Translations under genes and position numbers: made by a program
Notes under the pieces: generated by a model
What the model saw: only the letters and a program-made list of their open reading frames with translations
Database searches by the model: none
Told to the model about the DNA's origin: nothing
NCBI GenBank assembly: GCA_002390425.1
Contig: DGPL01000020.1
Span: 119,265 to 183,264 of the forward strand
Length of the DNA stretch: 64,000 nucleotides
Direction of reading: 5' to 3'
Source: Kordiimonadaceae bacterium UBA4441
GTDB taxonomy: Bacteria; Pseudomonadota; Alphaproteobacteria; Sphingomonadales; Emcibacteraceae
Shown: positions 48,237-58,564 of the stretch, piece after piece
How positions within the stretch are numbered: the first letter of the stretch is position 1
Layout: the number at the start of each line of letters is the position of its first letter

Positions 48237-49598
48237 TTAAAAACTGCAATCTTTAAAAATTTTGGAAATATCGCCGTTCCAGGAACCGTGATAACAATTA
48301 AGCATACGTTGTGCTGTTGTTTTCCCACTTTCTACTGTATCATAAAGTGATTTTAAGAAAACGCGCTCGTCTTCGCCCGCATTATTGAGTTCAGCGCGAC
48401 GCTCGAGCCCGCCAGCCGAAATATCGAGCATCTGTTTTGCCAAATCTTGAACGGTTCCGTTTCTAAAAGGAACATTAAGCGCATCGCGTGGCACATTATC
48501 TCTTAATGCTTGATGCTCTTCCGGTGTCCAGTCTTTAATCATGTCGTAGGCTTGATCTAATGCTTGATCATCATAAAGCAGACCAACCCAGAGAGCGGGC
48601 AACGCACAAATTCTGCTCCAAGTGCCGCCATCCGCGCCGCGCATTTCAAGGAATTTCTTAAGGCGCACTTCTGGGAAAAGTGTGCTCATATGATCTTCCC
48701 AATCCTTGATGGTTGGTAATTCGCCTTCAAAGCCTTCTAATTTTCCGTTCATGAAATCTTTAAATGATTTGCCGGATACATCATGATAGGTATCGCCACG
48801 ATTGACAAAATACATCGGGACATTAAGTACATGATCAACATATGCCTCATATCCCATATTTTCTTCAAAAACGAAAGGTAATATACCGCAACGATCCGGG
48901 TCCGTATCAGTCCAGATATGTGAGCGATAACTTTGGAAACCGTTTGGTTTTCCTTCGGTAAATGGACTTGCGGCAAAAATGGCTGTTGCGAGTGGTTGGA
49001 GCGCCAACGAGACACGAAATTTTTTCACCATGTCGGCTTCCGAAGAATAATCAAGGTTAACCTGGATCGTACAAGTACGCAGCATCATATCAAGTCCAAG
49101 ATTACCTTTCTTAGGCATATAATCTCGCATAATATTATAACGCCCTTTAGGCATAATTGGCACGTCTTCTCGTTTCGTATTGGCATTAAAACCCATGCCA
49201 ATATAATTAATACCAAGCTTCTCACTTACGGCTTGTGCCTGACGAAGATGGCTGGTGCTTTCCGCACAGGTTTGATGCAATGTTTTGACCATGGCACCAG
49301 ATAGTTCTAATTGACCACCCGGCTCTAAAGTGACAGATTGACCATCTTTTTTAAGGCCGATGATATTTTCACCTTCCATGATCGGAGCCCAATCAAACTC
49401 TTTCTTTAAGGCTTCAAGGATCGCTTTAATGCTGCGTTCACCGTGATAAGGAACAGGCTTACCGCTATCCACACAGTAGACGAATTTTTCGTGCTCTGTT
49501 CCAATTGTCCAATCGCTTTTTGGTTTTTCGCCGTCGGCTATATAATCAATTAATTGTTGCTTTGATACTACTGGGGAATCTTTTGAAATATTGCTCAT
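48237..49598 (-). CDS. gshA: Glutamate-cysteine ligase (plant/alphaproteobacterial type)
   Basis: First and rate-limiting step of glutathione synthesis. It has 453 residues of the GCS2-like class found in alphaproteobacteria and plants: DWTIGTEHEKFVY, TLEPGGQLELSGA, MGFNAN, RTCTIQVNLDYSSEADM and FLEMRGADGG. GAGGG lies about eight bases before the ATG. It is downstream of rsmE and the aspartic protease gene on the same strand. It supplies glutathione for the GST and GFA proteins also encoded in the window. Confidence 0.95.
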   Translation of the reverse strand: MSNISKDSPVVSKQQLIDYIADGEKPKSDWTIGTEHEKFVYCVDSGKPVPYHGERSIKAILEALKKEFDWAPIMEGENIIGLKKDGQSVTLEPGGQLELSGAMVKTLHQTCAESTSHLRQAQAVSEKLGINYIGMGFNANTKREDVPIMPKGRYNIMRDYMPKKGNLGLDMMLRTCTIQVNLDYSSEADMVKKFRVSLALQPLATAIFAASPFTEGKPNGFQSYRSHIWTDTDPDRCGILPFVFEENMGYEAYVDHVLNVPMYFVNRGDTYHDVSGKSFKDFMNGKLEGFEGELPTIKDWEDHMSTLFPEVRLKKFLEMRGADGGTWSRICALPALWVGLLYDDQALDQAYDMIKDWTPEEHQALRDNVPRDALNVPFRNGTVQDLAKQMLDISAGGLERRAELNNAGEDERVFLKSLYDTVESGKTTAQRMLNCYHGSWNGDISKIFKDCSF

Positions 49599-49650
49599 TT
49601 ATGTACCCTCTTTTTATAGCCACTTAGGCGGAATATTTATCATGTGGGGA

Positions 49651-50382
49651 TTAAGGATATAATGTCAATAGGCCGTTCTTAACTTCATAACCACTTAAAC
49701 GATTTAAAAAGCTCATCCCCAATAAAGAGATATCAAGTTCGCCTTGATTTACAAAGCCTTCAACGCTTTCCACTCGAATTGGTCCGACGGACAGAGCATT
49801 TAATCGAATAGGCGCATTATAAACAACCCAGTTCGCCGTAGAAGCGGGCGCTACAAATGTTAAATCATCGAGATTGAAACCAATTTTTTCAGCATCATTC
49901 ATCGTTAAAACGACACTAGTTGCGCCAGTATCAATCATAAAATCGACTTTTTCACCATTGATTTCAGCATTCACTCTGTAATGCCCGTTATTATCGGCAC
50001 GAAATGTAATGGCATTTTCACTGGCCATACCATTAGAAGGATTTAATTCACTTGAAAGCATAGCGCTACCATTCCAAACTGAATAGCCAAGTCCTAAAAT
50101 GCCAAATATTATAATCCAGCCTGCTATATTTCTAAGCGCTTGACCTGGATTGCCAATGACATGTCCAATCAGTCCTGCCCCAATTAAAGCGAGTAATAAA
50201 AAGTCATACATTAAACTGACACTTTGCCCTGAAGTAAGATTGTCGCCAAGAACCCAAGCAATTAGAGTGATAACAGCAACCACCGCTGTGACGGTAATTA
50301 TAAAAGGTTTTAGTGATTTTTTCGGCGGCTCAGGATCATTTTCATTAGAGGGCTGACCCCAGGGTTGGTTATGATTATTCAT
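49651..50382 (-). CDS. Membrane-anchored retropepsin-like aspartic protease (TIGR02281 type)
   Basis: A 243-residue protein with three hydrophobic segments in the first 105 residues (PFIITVTAVVAVITLIAWVLG, YDFLLLALIGAGLIGHVIG, IAGWIIIFGILGLGYSVW) and a C-terminal single-lobe aspartic protease domain. The catalytic motif is FMIDTGATSVVLT near residue 150, with the flap region and the LLGMSFLNRL hydrophobic-glycine motif after it. This is the clan AA, TIGR02281-like group common in alphaproteobacteria, likely an obligate dimer. It starts one base after the rsmE stop. The substrate is unknown. Confidence 0.87.
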   Translation of the reverse strand: MNNHNQPWGQPSNENDPEPPKKSLKPFIITVTAVVAVITLIAWVLGDNLTSGQSVSLMYDFLLLALIGAGLIGHVIGNPGQALRNIAGWIIIFGILGLGYSVWNGSAMLSSELNPSNGMASENAITFRADNNGHYRVNAEINGEKVDFMIDTGATSVVLTMNDAEKIGFNLDDLTFVAPASTANWVVYNAPIRLNALSVGPIRVESVEGFVNQGELDISLLGMSFLNRLSGYEVKNGLLTLYP

Positions 50383-50383
50383 T

Positions 50384-51112
50384 TTACCAATCCCCTAAAA
50401 AGGATTGCCATAATGAAAGCGCCGAAACGGCTGCCGTATCTGCTCTTAAAATTCTTGGCCCTAAAGTGACCGGGATACTTTGAGGATGTTTTCTTATCAA
50501 TTCTCGCTCCGTTTCAGAAAAACCCCCTTCAGGTCCGATTAAGATGGCCCACTTGTTATATGACGTTTTAATTTCTTTAAATGTGATCGCGTCGCCCGCT
50601 TCATCGCAAAAAATCAAACCTCTACCCTCAGGAAAATTCTCCAACATTTCTTCTAATGATATCATAACATCCATTTGAGGTACTGTCATGCGGCCGCATT
50701 GCTCTGCTGCTTCAATCATATTGTTTATGATTTTTTCTTCCTTAATTTTATCAAGGTTCGTATGTTGTGTGATGATTGGTCTGATATAACTAACGCCAAG
50801 TTCTGTGGCTTTTTGTATCATGTAATCAACGCGTGCTTTTTTTACTGGCGCAAATAAATACCACAAATCTGGGTCATGTTTTTGTTCGATGGTTTTCTCA
50901 ACCGCCGTTAATAATGCTTTGCCTTTTTTGACTTTTATAACTTCCGCAAGCCATTCACCCTGGTCGCCATTGAAAAGGGTCACAAATTCACCAACCTTTA
51001 TCCTAAGTACATTAACCAAATAATGTCCTTGATTGCACTCAATATGATGGACAGATCCTTCTTGGAAAACTTCATTAATATATAGACGTGTTCTTGAACT
51101 TTTATTCGACAT
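50384..51112 (-). CDS. rsmE: 16S rRNA (uracil-1498-N3)-methyltransferase
   Basis: SPOUT-class methyltransferase acting on 16S rRNA U1498, 242 residues. The N-terminal PUA-like domain holds HYLVNVLRIKVGEFVTLFNG, and the C-terminal knot has ILIGPEGGFSETERELI and LGPRILRADTAAVSALSLW, both typical RsmE motifs. It is divergent from ubiA across 57 bp, the conserved alphaproteobacterial arrangement with gshA. Confidence 0.95.
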   Translation of the reverse strand: MSNKSSRTRLYINEVFQEGSVHHIECNQGHYLVNVLRIKVGEFVTLFNGDQGEWLAEVIKVKKGKALLTAVEKTIEQKHDPDLWYLFAPVKKARVDYMIQKATELGVSYIRPIITQHTNLDKIKEEKIINNMIEAAEQCGRMTVPQMDVMISLEEMLENFPEGRGLIFCDEAGDAITFKEIKTSYNKWAILIGPEGGFSETERELIRKHPQSIPVTLGPRILRADTAAVSALSLWQSFLGDW

Positions 51113-51169
51113 TTTCTTTTATTCGGTTATGACTATACTCATATGATAACATTAAATGCGTAAAGGCAA

Positions 51170-52126
51170 ATGACAAAATCATCAAAAAGCAAATTTAATG
51201 AACGCCTTAAAACAGCGCCAGAAGATACGGTAAAACAGAATTGGGTCAATAAAATGTCACCTGATTTTGCATGGGGGTACTTGCAATTGATGCGTGCTGA
51301 TCGTCCTATCGGTACGTGGCTTTTACTGTGGCCCGGCCTATGGTCGATTATGTTATCCAGTCACTATTATGGTGAAACCGCATTGATCCCAAATTTTAAG
51401 TTAATGGTTTTATTTACAATCGGTGCTTTTGTTATGCGCGGGGCAGGTTGCATTGTGAATGACCTTTGGGACCGTAAAGCAGATGCTATGGTTGAACGAA
51501 CGAAAGGGCGACCACTTCCAAGTGGCCGTATTAGTGTTTTTGGTGCTTTCGTTTTTTTGGGCATACTCTGTATAATTGGACTAATAATTTTATTGCAGCT
51601 CAATTTATTTACAATCTATTTGGGGGCCTCCTCACTTATTCTCGTTGTCATTTATCCTCTTATGAAGAGGATTACATATTGGCCACAGCTTATTCTCGGA
51701 TTTACATTTAACTGGGGGGCATTACTTGGTTGGGCCGCTGTGAGTGGGGAAATAAAACTGCCGGCGATTGTTCTATATTGCGCTGGAATTTTTTGGACCC
51801 TTGGATATGACACTATTTATGCACATCAGGATAAAGAAGATGACATTAAGGTTGGTGTAAAATCAACGGCGCTTCGGTTTGGAAATAACACTCATAAATG
51901 GCTTATTGGTTTTTATCTACTGTGTTTCATTCTTAGCTTGATCGCAGGTTATTTAGCGAATCTTAATTTATTCTTTTTTCTTGCAATGTCTGTTGCTGGT
52001 GGTCAACTTGCCTATCAGCTAAAACTACTTAAAATTGATGATCGAGAATTATGTCTTAAACTCTTCAAATCCAATCATCATTTTGGCATACTTTTCTTCA
52101 TTGCCCTCATTATAGGTCACATATAA
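51170..52126 (+). CDS. ubiA: 4-hydroxybenzoate polyprenyltransferase
   Basis: Membrane enzyme attaching the polyprenyl tail in ubiquinone synthesis, 318 residues with about eight hydrophobic helices. The first Asp-rich motif is CIVNDLWDRKADAMVERTKGRPL and the second is YDTIYAHQDKEDDIKVGVKSTAL, the signature that separates UbiA from other prenyltransferases. The ubiquinone decarboxylase gene ubiD lies at 54.9 kb. It ends at a bidirectional terminator facing hppA. Confidence 0.95.
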   Translation: MTKSSKSKFNERLKTAPEDTVKQNWVNKMSPDFAWGYLQLMRADRPIGTWLLLWPGLWSIMLSSHYYGETALIPNFKLMVLFTIGAFVMRGAGCIVNDLWDRKADAMVERTKGRPLPSGRISVFGAFVFLGILCIIGLIILLQLNLFTIYLGASSLILVVIYPLMKRITYWPQLILGFTFNWGALLGWAAVSGEIKLPAIVLYCAGIFWTLGYDTIYAHQDKEDDIKVGVKSTALRFGNNTHKWLIGFYLLCFILSLIAGYLANLNLFFFLAMSVAGGQLAYQLKLLKIDDRELCLKLFKSNHHFGILFFIALIIGHI

Positions 52127-52156
52127 AAAAAGGCCCCCGAAATTCGGAGGCCTTCT
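52124..52156. terminator. Bidirectional terminator between ubiA and hppA
   Basis: AAGGCC-C-CCGA (52130-52140) pairs with TCGG-A-GGCCTT (52144-52154), one internal mismatch, with a run of seven A on the left. Read on minus it is a GC stem followed by seven U, an excellent hppA terminator; on plus it follows ubiA by 3 bp. Confidence 0.9.
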
Positions 52157-52173
52157 TGAAAATATTTTTCAGA

Positions 52174-54153
52174 TTATGAAAGCAGTGGTGCAATCACCAA
52201 GCTTACAATCGCCATCACATTAATCAAGATATTCATTGATGGGCCTGATGTATCCTTGAACGGATCGCCAACCGTATCACCAACAACCGCTGCAGCATGA
52301 GTATCTGACCCCTTGCCGCCTAGGTTTCCTTTTTCAATGTATTTCTTAGCGTTATCCCATGCACCACCGGCATTGGCCATCATAAGTGCCATAAGTACAC
52401 AACCAAGAAGCGCACCGCCAAGCATACCGCCTAAGCTTTCCGCGCCAAGACCAAGGCCAACTATCACAGGTACTGTTACAGCGATTACACCCGGAATAAT
52501 CATTTTCTTCAACGCTGCTGTTGTTGCAATATCAACACATTTTTCAGTGTCAGGATCCGCTTTTCCTTCCAGCAGACCCGGTATATCCTTAAATTGACGG
52601 CGAATTTCAACGATCATTTCCATGGCTGCATCACCAACCGCTGTCATCGTAATTGACGCGATCAAGAATGGTATCGTTCCACCGATAAAGAGACCAATAA
52701 GCACCTCTGGTTTATCAAGTGATAAGCTAAACCCGGGAATATTTGCCGAAACTGTCGCCGTGAAAGCCGCGATAATGGAAAGCGCCGCAAGCGCCGCAGC
52801 ACCAATAGCAAATCCTTTACCAATCGCTGCCGTTGTATTTCCAAGTTCATCAAGACTATCTGTGATATCACGTGTTTCCTTACCAAGTCCTGCCATTTCA
52901 GCAATACCGCCTGCGTTATCAGCAACTGGTCCATAAGCATCAATCGCCATCGTAATCCCAACGGTTGCAAGCATCGCAATCGCCGCAAGACCAACACCAT
53001 AAAGGCCAGCACTTTGTGTTGAAATATAGATAATTCCACAAATTGTTAAAATTGGCAGCACAACCGACTGCATTCCGACAGCAAGCCCAGTAATCATCAC
53101 CGTCGCCGAACCTGTTTTACCTGATTCAGCAATCCGTCTAACAGGTGTTGACGCGGTATAATATTCAGTAACAAGTCCAATAATGACACCCCCAACAGCA
53201 CCACAAACGATCGCATAGAATTTGCCAATATCAATACCGAAATACTGAAGAACGAAATAAGCAGCCACTATGAATAACACGGCGGCACCAATAGTTCCCG
53301 TACGGAGCGCTTTTTCAGGTGAGCTATTAGACATCATCTTCACTAGGATAATACCTAGGATAGAGCAAATTAAACCAGCCGAAGAAAGCAATAATGGAAG
53401 TGACATAAGATCAGCTTGATTAGCAACACCCATCGTCGCCGCAAGCGCCACTGTCGCAATCGTCGCACCGCAATAACTTTCAAAAATATCGGACCCCATG
53501 CCGGCAACATCGCCAACGTTATCGCCAACGTTATCGGCAATTACGCCTGGGTTACGTGGATCATCTTCTGGAATACCTGCTTCTAGCTTACCAACAAGGT
53601 CAGCACCAACATCTGCAGATTTGGTAAAAATACCGCCGCCCACACGAGAGAAAAGAGCCACTGTCGATGCACCCATACCGAAGCCATGCACGGCTTCTGC
53701 GTGTTCCGCACCAAAGAAATAATAAAGCAACCCAAGACCAAGAAGACCAAGAGCCGCAACACACATGCCCATGATTGATCCACCAAAGAACGCGACCGTT
53801 AATGCAGCACCCGCACCATCTTCATGCGCAGCGGTGGTCGTTCTTACATTTGCTTTCGTCGCCGCAAACATTCCAAGATAACCTGCAATACCACTACAGA
53901 GCGTCCCTGCAGCAAAAGAAATAGCTGTTTCTGTTCCAAGCGCTACATAAAGTGGTATGATCAGAACAATATTGAACATAAGTAGCATCTTATACTCTCT
54001 GTTCATGAATACCATCGCACCACGATGAATTGCGCCTCCAATTTTGGCCACCTTTTCGTTTCCTTCATCATACTTCATCACTAATCCATAAAGTATAAAT
54101 GCAACCACGAGACCTACTACCCCCAGCAGCGGTGGAATAAGTGCTAAATCCAA
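52174..54153 (-). CDS. hppA: Membrane-bound ion-pumping pyrophosphatase (K+-dependent type)
   Basis: Couples pyrophosphate hydrolysis to ion pumping. It has 659 residues with about 16 hydrophobic helices. Substrate motifs are [43 protein letters not shown], and the C-terminal [26 protein letters not shown]. In [16 protein letters not shown] the Ala and Gly replace the Lys and Thr of K+-independent enzymes, placing it in the K+-dependent group. Whether it moves H+ or Na+ cannot be decided by eye. It is divergent from ppa, the soluble pyrophosphatase. Confidence 0.95.
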   Translation of the reverse strand: MDLALIPPLLGVVGLVVAFILYGLVMKYDEGNEKVAKIGGAIHRGAMVFMNREYKMLLMFNIVLIIPLYVALGTETAISFAAGTLCSGIAGYLGMFAATKANVRTTTAAHEDGAGAALTVAFFGGSIMGMCVAALGLLGLGLLYYFFGAEHAEAVHGFGMGASTVALFSRVGGGIFTKSADVGADLVGKLEAGIPEDDPRNPGVIADNVGDNVGDVAGMGSDIFESYCGATIATVALAATMGVANQADLMSLPLLLSSAGLICSILGIILVKMMSNSSPEKALRTGTIGAAVLFIVAAYFVLQYFGIDIGKFYAIVCGAVGGVIIGLVTEYYTASTPVRRIAESGKTGSATVMITGLAVGMQSVVLPILTICGIIYISTQSAGLYGVGLAAIAMLATVGITMAIDAYGPVADNAGGIAEMAGLGKETRDITDSLDELGNTTAAIGKGFAIGAAALAALSIIAAFTATVSANIPGFSLSLDKPEVLIGLFIGGTIPFLIASITMTAVGDAAMEMIVEIRRQFKDIPGLLEGKADPDTEKCVDIATTAALKKMIIPGVIAVTVPVIVGLGLGAESLGGMLGGALLGCVLMALMMANAGGAWDNAKKYIEKGNLGGKGSDTHAAAVVGDTVGDPFKDTSGPSMNILINVMAIVSLVIAPLLS

Positions 54154-54200
54154 TTTAATTCTCCCTTATTTTTACGTATTTTTTTAAAAAACCTCTTCAC

Positions 54201-54221
54201 ACTTTCACGAAGTGGTGAAAC
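54201..54221. promoter_or_regulatory. Nested inverted repeats between hppA and ppa
   Basis: TTTCAC (54204-54209) and GTGAAA (54216-54221) form one perfect inverted repeat; CACTT (54201-54205) and AAGTG (54211-54215) form an overlapping one. They lie about 50 bp upstream of hppA and 105 bp upstream of ppa, so a shared operator for the two pyrophosphatase genes is possible. This is an inference from symmetry only. Confidence 0.4.
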
Positions 54222-54326
54222 GGTAACCGATGAATTAAAAATTAGCAAGATAACTACTGACAAAAATATATTTTTAGCTATATTGCGCCCCATATGATTC
54301 AATCTTTCTAATATAGGTAATAAAGA

Positions 54327-54866
54327 ATGCCCCTAATAGACCAAATTAATGCTGGCCTTAATCCGCCGGAAGAAATTAACGTAATTATCGAAGTACCTGC
54401 TGGTGGCGCGCCCGTTAAATATGAAATGCATAAACGAAGTGGCACAATCCTCGTTGACCGTATCCTTCATACGCCAATGCGTTATCCTGCCAACTATGGT
54501 TATATCCCCCATACTCTTTCTGATGATGGTGATCCTTGCGATGTTCTCGTAGTAGTCGGTGAAAGCTTAGTGCCTGGCTGCATGATTAGAGCACGTCCAG
54601 TTGGGATTCTATTAATGGAAGATGAAGCGGGTGGCGATGAAAAGATACTTGCTGTTCCTGATCTAAAAACTGACCCTACTTATAAGAAAGTAAAGTCTTA
54701 TGAAGACCTTCCAGAGCTGCTTATTCAGCAAATCCAACATTTCTTTGAACATTATAAAGATTTAGAAGGCGATAAGTGGGTTAAAATTATCGGTTGGGAA
54801 GGTCCAGAAAAAGCAAAAGAGATGATTAACGCAGCAATTGACCGCGATAAAACTGATAACACTTAA
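54327..54866 (+). CDS. ppa: Inorganic pyrophosphatase (family I, soluble)
   Basis: Cytoplasmic hydrolase of pyrophosphate, 179 residues. Active-site residues appear in the usual order: IIEVPAGGAPVKYEMHKRSG (Glu and Lys), MRYPANYGYIPHTLSDDGDPCDVLVV (Tyr and the Asp cluster) and MEDEAGGDEKILAVP. It is the usual hexameric bacterial type by length. It is divergent from hppA, so soluble and membrane pyrophosphatases share one intergenic region here. Confidence 0.96.
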   Translation: MPLIDQINAGLNPPEEINVIIEVPAGGAPVKYEMHKRSGTILVDRILHTPMRYPANYGYIPHTLSDDGDPCDVLVVVGESLVPGCMIRARPVGILLMEDEAGGDEKILAVPDLKTDPTYKKVKSYEDLPELLIQQIQHFFEHYKDLEGDKWVKIIGWEGPEKAKEMINAAIDRDKTDNT

Positions 54867-54914
54867 ACTTCATTTTCTACTTATCATTTATCTTGTTATC
54901 TCTTATAAGAAGTC

Positions 54915-56399
54915 ATGGCATATTCATCACTAAGAGATTTCATCTCCTATCTTGAGGAAAATGGGAAACTGGTTCGTATTTCTGAACCCGTTTCAACTGA
55001 CCTTGAAATGACAGAAATTGGTTGTCGCGTTTTAAATGACGGCGGTCCAGCTCTGCTTTTTGAAAATGCAATTAAATGCGACGGTAGCAAGGCGACAATG
55101 CCTGTGCTTGCCAATCTATTTGGAACCGTTGAGCGTGTTGCTTTAGGGATAGACGCGAAGCCAGAAGATTTACGCAATATCGGCCACACATTAGCAGAGT
55201 TAAGGCAACCAGAGCCACCAAACGGCTTTAAAGATGCCTTGGACAAACTTCCGATGCTAAAAAAAGCGATGACGATGCGTCCTAAAACAGTCAAAAATGC
55301 CCCAGTGCATGAGGTTGTTATGATGGGCGACGATATTGATCTTTCTGAACTTCCTATTCAGAAGTGCTGGCCAAATGATGCGGGGCCGCTCATTACATGG
55401 CCACTGGTTGTATCAAAAGGGCCTGGTAAATTACGCGAGGATGATTTTAACCTCGGCATTTACCGGATGCAGTATTTAAATAAGAAGCAAACATTGATGC
55501 GCTGGCTTAAGCATCGTGGCGGAGCACAACATCACCGCCGATGGAAAAATGAAAAATCGGAACCTTTACCAGTAGCAATTGTGCTTGGTGCTGATCCCGC
55601 AACAATATTAGGTGCTGTTACACCTGTTCCAGATACATTAAGTGAATATCAGTTTGCAGGACTATTGCGCGGTAAGAAAACTGAGCTCGTTGATTGTAAA
55701 ACAGTTCCGCTTAAAGTTCCTGCAACTGCGGAAATCGTTATTGAAGGTCATGTTTCACTGGATGATTATCAGGACGAAGGCCCATTTGGAGATCACACTG
55801 GCTATTATAACAGCGTTGAGAAATTTCCCGTCTTTACGGCAACGGCCGTTACAAGACGCAAAGACCCCATTTATTTATCTACCTATACAGGCAAGCCACC
55901 GGATGAGCCCGCCATCCTAGGTGAAGCACTGAACGAGGTTTTTATACCATTATTGCAGCAACAGTTCCCAGAAATTGTCGATTTCTGGTTACCGCCAGAG
56001 GGCTGCTCTTACCGGGTTGCCGTTGTATCGATGAAAAAAGCATACGCAGGACATGCCAAGCGTGTGATGATGGGTGTATGGTCGTTTTTAAGACAATTTA
56101 TATATACAAAATTTGTCATTTTGGTCGACGATGATATCGATGCACGCGACTGGAAAGAAGTAATCTGGGCAATGTCGACCCGCATGGATCCTGTTCGCGA
56201 TGTCACCTTAACTGAGAACACCCCCATAGATTATCTTGATTTTGCCTCACCCGTTTCGGGGCTTGGTGGAAAAATCGGTTTAGATGCCACCAATAAAATG
56301 GAAGGTGAAACCAACCGTGAATGGGGTGAGATGATAGAAATGGATGATGACATTATCAAAACTGTTGATGAAAAATGGTCAAAATTAAACATAAAGTGA
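54915..56399 (+). CDS. ubiD: UbiD family 4-hydroxy-3-polyprenylbenzoate decarboxylase
   Basis: Prenylated-FMN-dependent decarboxylase of ubiquinone synthesis. It has 494 residues, with the opening [19 protein letters not shown] and the catalytic Glu region [29 protein letters not shown] and [11 protein letters not shown] contact the cofactor in homologs. The wording matches the E. coli UbiD-type rather than aromatic-acid detoxifying relatives, and ubiA is nearby. It needs UbiX for its cofactor, which is not in the window. pmbA follows after 7 bp. Confidence 0.93.
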   Translation: MAYSSLRDFISYLEENGKLVRISEPVSTDLEMTEIGCRVLNDGGPALLFENAIKCDGSKATMPVLANLFGTVERVALGIDAKPEDLRNIGHTLAELRQPEPPNGFKDALDKLPMLKKAMTMRPKTVKNAPVHEVVMMGDDIDLSELPIQKCWPNDAGPLITWPLVVSKGPGKLREDDFNLGIYRMQYLNKKQTLMRWLKHRGGAQHHRRWKNEKSEPLPVAIVLGADPATILGAVTPVPDTLSEYQFAGLLRGKKTELVDCKTVPLKVPATAEIVIEGHVSLDDYQDEGPFGDHTGYYNSVEKFPVFTATAVTRRKDPIYLSTYTGKPPDEPAILGEALNEVFIPLLQQQFPEIVDFWLPPEGCSYRVAVVSMKKAYAGHAKRVMMGVWSFLRQFIYTKFVILVDDDIDARDWKEVIWAMSTRMDPVRDVTLTENTPIDYLDFASPVSGLGGKIGLDATNKMEGETNREWGEMIEMDDDIIKTVDEKWSKLNIK

Positions 56400-56406
56400 A
56401 AAATTA

Positions 56407-57756
56407 ATGAGCGATAATAATTCAATGTCTCCTGAGAGCTTAAGCGATCTGGTCACAAAAGCGAAAAAAGCCGGTGCTGATCAAGCGGATGCCGTATTTT
56501 TCACTGGGAAATCAAATGCCGTTTCCTGGCGTTTGGGAAAACTAGAAGATGTTGAACGTTCTGAAAATTCTGACCTTGGTCTTCGCGTTATTATCGGTAA
56601 AAATCAAGCGATCGTTTCTTCAAGTGATATGTCAGAAAAAACATTGGATCAACTTGTAGAACGCGCCCTTGATATGGCTAAGAACACCCCAGAGGACCCA
56701 TATTCAGGGTTGGCTAGTCGTGAACTTCTTGCTTTCGGTGATCTTCTGGAATTAGATTTATGTGATGACCGAGCATTAAGCGACCAAGAATTACAAGATA
56801 TGGCTGCCGAAGCAGAAGCCCATGCATTAGAGACTGATGGAATTACCAATTCCGAAGGGGCAAGTGCAAGCATTAGTAAAGCTGAAATTATGCTTTCCAA
56901 TACGGATGGTTTTTTGGGTCATTACCAATCAAGCAATTATGGCTGTAGTATTTCAGTTATTGCTGGCGAAGGTACTAAAATGGAAAGGGATTATGCGTGG
57001 ACATCCCGCCGCCATTTTGAAGATTTAGAAAGTCCTTATAAAATCGCTCGCGAAGCTGCGGAGCGAACATTAAAAAAACTAAACCCACAAAAAGCAGAAA
57101 GTTGTGAAATTCCTGTTGTTTTTGATCCGCGTGTTTCAAGAACTCTTGTAGGGCATCTCGCTGGTGCAATTAATGGAAGTGCGATCGCGCGCGGTACAAG
57201 CTTCTTGCTTGATATGATGGAAAAACAGATTTTTCCTGAAAATATTAACATTACTGATAATCCGCACATTTTACGTGGGCCATCATCACGCCCCTTTGAC
57301 GGCGAAGGTGTAAAAAACGCACCGCTCGCAATCGTAAAAGAGGGATACTTGCAAAACTGGGTTTTAGACAGCACAAGCGCGCGTCAGCTTGAACTTATCT
57401 CAAACGGTCGTGCTAGCCGAGGAACATCAAGTCCGCCGTCGCCATCAACGACAAACTTATTTATGGAAGCTGGCGCAATCAGTCCAAAAGACTTGCTCAG
57501 TGATATTAAAGACGGATTTTATGTAACAGAACTAATTGGTAGTTCAGTGAACGGCATCACCGGTGATTACAGCCGAGGTGCAAGTGGTTTCTGGATAAAG
57601 GACGGTATTTTAACCCATCCTGTTAATGAAATAACCATCGCCGGCAACTTAAAAGAAATGTATATGCAAATGACACCAGCCGATGATTTAGAGATCAAAT
57701 ACGGCACCGATGCCCCAACCATTCGTATAGAAAAAATGATGCTTGCTGGAAGTTAG
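56407..57756 (+). CDS. pmbA: TldE/PmbA family metalloprotease-complex subunit
   Basis: Non-catalytic partner of TldD, 449 residues. It has the shared fold (RLGKLEDVERSENSDLGLRVIIG; SSVNGITGDYSRGASGFWIKDG; C-terminal MTPADDLEIKYG) but lacks the HExxxH zinc motif present in TldD, the expected difference between the two. It starts 7 bp after ubiD on the same strand. Its partner TldD is encoded about 42 kb away in this window. I see no peptide-precursor gene next to either half. Confidence 0.93.
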   Translation: MSDNNSMSPESLSDLVTKAKKAGADQADAVFFTGKSNAVSWRLGKLEDVERSENSDLGLRVIIGKNQAIVSSSDMSEKTLDQLVERALDMAKNTPEDPYSGLASRELLAFGDLLELDLCDDRALSDQELQDMAAEAEAHALETDGITNSEGASASISKAEIMLSNTDGFLGHYQSSNYGCSISVIAGEGTKMERDYAWTSRRHFEDLESPYKIAREAAERTLKKLNPQKAESCEIPVVFDPRVSRTLVGHLAGAINGSAIARGTSFLLDMMEKQIFPENINITDNPHILRGPSSRPFDGEGVKNAPLAIVKEGYLQNWVLDSTSARQLELISNGRASRGTSSPPSPSTTNLFMEAGAISPKDLLSDIKDGFYVTELIGSSVNGITGDYSRGASGFWIKDGILTHPVNEITIAGNLKEMYMQMTPADDLEIKYGTDAPTIRIEKMMLAGS

Positions 57757-57766
57757 TTCAAAAAAT

Positions 57767-58525
57767 TTATTTTTTAAGAAACTTTTCAAATGCTTGGAGC
57801 GCCTCTACACTTTCAAGGCATTGTGAAAATACCTTCATTGCATCATCGAAAGTGTGTTTAAGAATTTCATTATTAAACGTCATTAAACGCTTCGTTTCTT
57901 TTATCGCCATTGGTGATAATCCACTTAATATTTTCGCTTTTTCTAATGCAATATCAACGGGCTTTTCAACTATTTGAGTTAAAATTCCATCTTTTAAAGC
58001 ATGATCGGCACTAACAACCTCTCCCAACAATAACCATTCCGCCGCACGTGCGCGGCCCATCATTTTTGGCAAGATATAACTGGCCGCAGCTTCTGGACAT
58101 AATCCAAGTTGCGTAAAAGGTGTGCGAAATTTGGCATCTTTGCTAGCATAGACCAAATCACAATATAATAATAATGTCACCCCAATTCCAACCGCAAACC
58201 CATCAACAGCAGCAATAACAGGTTTTGAGAAATTGCGCATCACATCAATAAATGTGGGCGCATCATGATCACGTGACATTCCCTTTTTTTCTACTACGGT
58301 GACAAAATCTTTAATATCGTTTCCTGCAGAGAAATTTCCACCGCTTCCAGAAAGCAAAAACACTCTAACGTCATCTTATTTATCGGCTTCTTTAATTATT
58401 TCGGTAAGCGAACGATACATTTCAAAAGTAAATGAATTCATTTTATCTGGGCGATTCAGCTGAATAGACAAAATGGATTGCGATAAACTGACTTTTAATT
58501 GTGAAGAATTGTTTTTAATATCCAT
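57767..58525 (-). pseudogene. Enoyl-CoA hydratase/isomerase gene interrupted by one in-frame stop
   Basis: From the ATG at 58525 one frame of 253 codons reads as a full crotonase: LSIQLNRPDKMNSFTFEMYRSL, then a TAA at codon 50 (58376-58378), then DDVRVFLLSGSGGNFSAGNDI (oxyanion loop), AAVDGFAVGIGVTLLLYCDLVYAS and FTQLGLCPEAAAS with the catalytic Glu region. The rest is intact and in frame, and the length matches the family. The stop falls between LTEIIKEADK and DDVRVF, where homologs have an ordinary residue. It is either a recent nonsense mutation, a sequencing error, or expressed only from the downstream GTG at 58363. Confidence 0.82.
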
Positions 58526-58564
58526 CTAACTATACGTCTTTTGTATTTCTATTTTTAAATAAAT

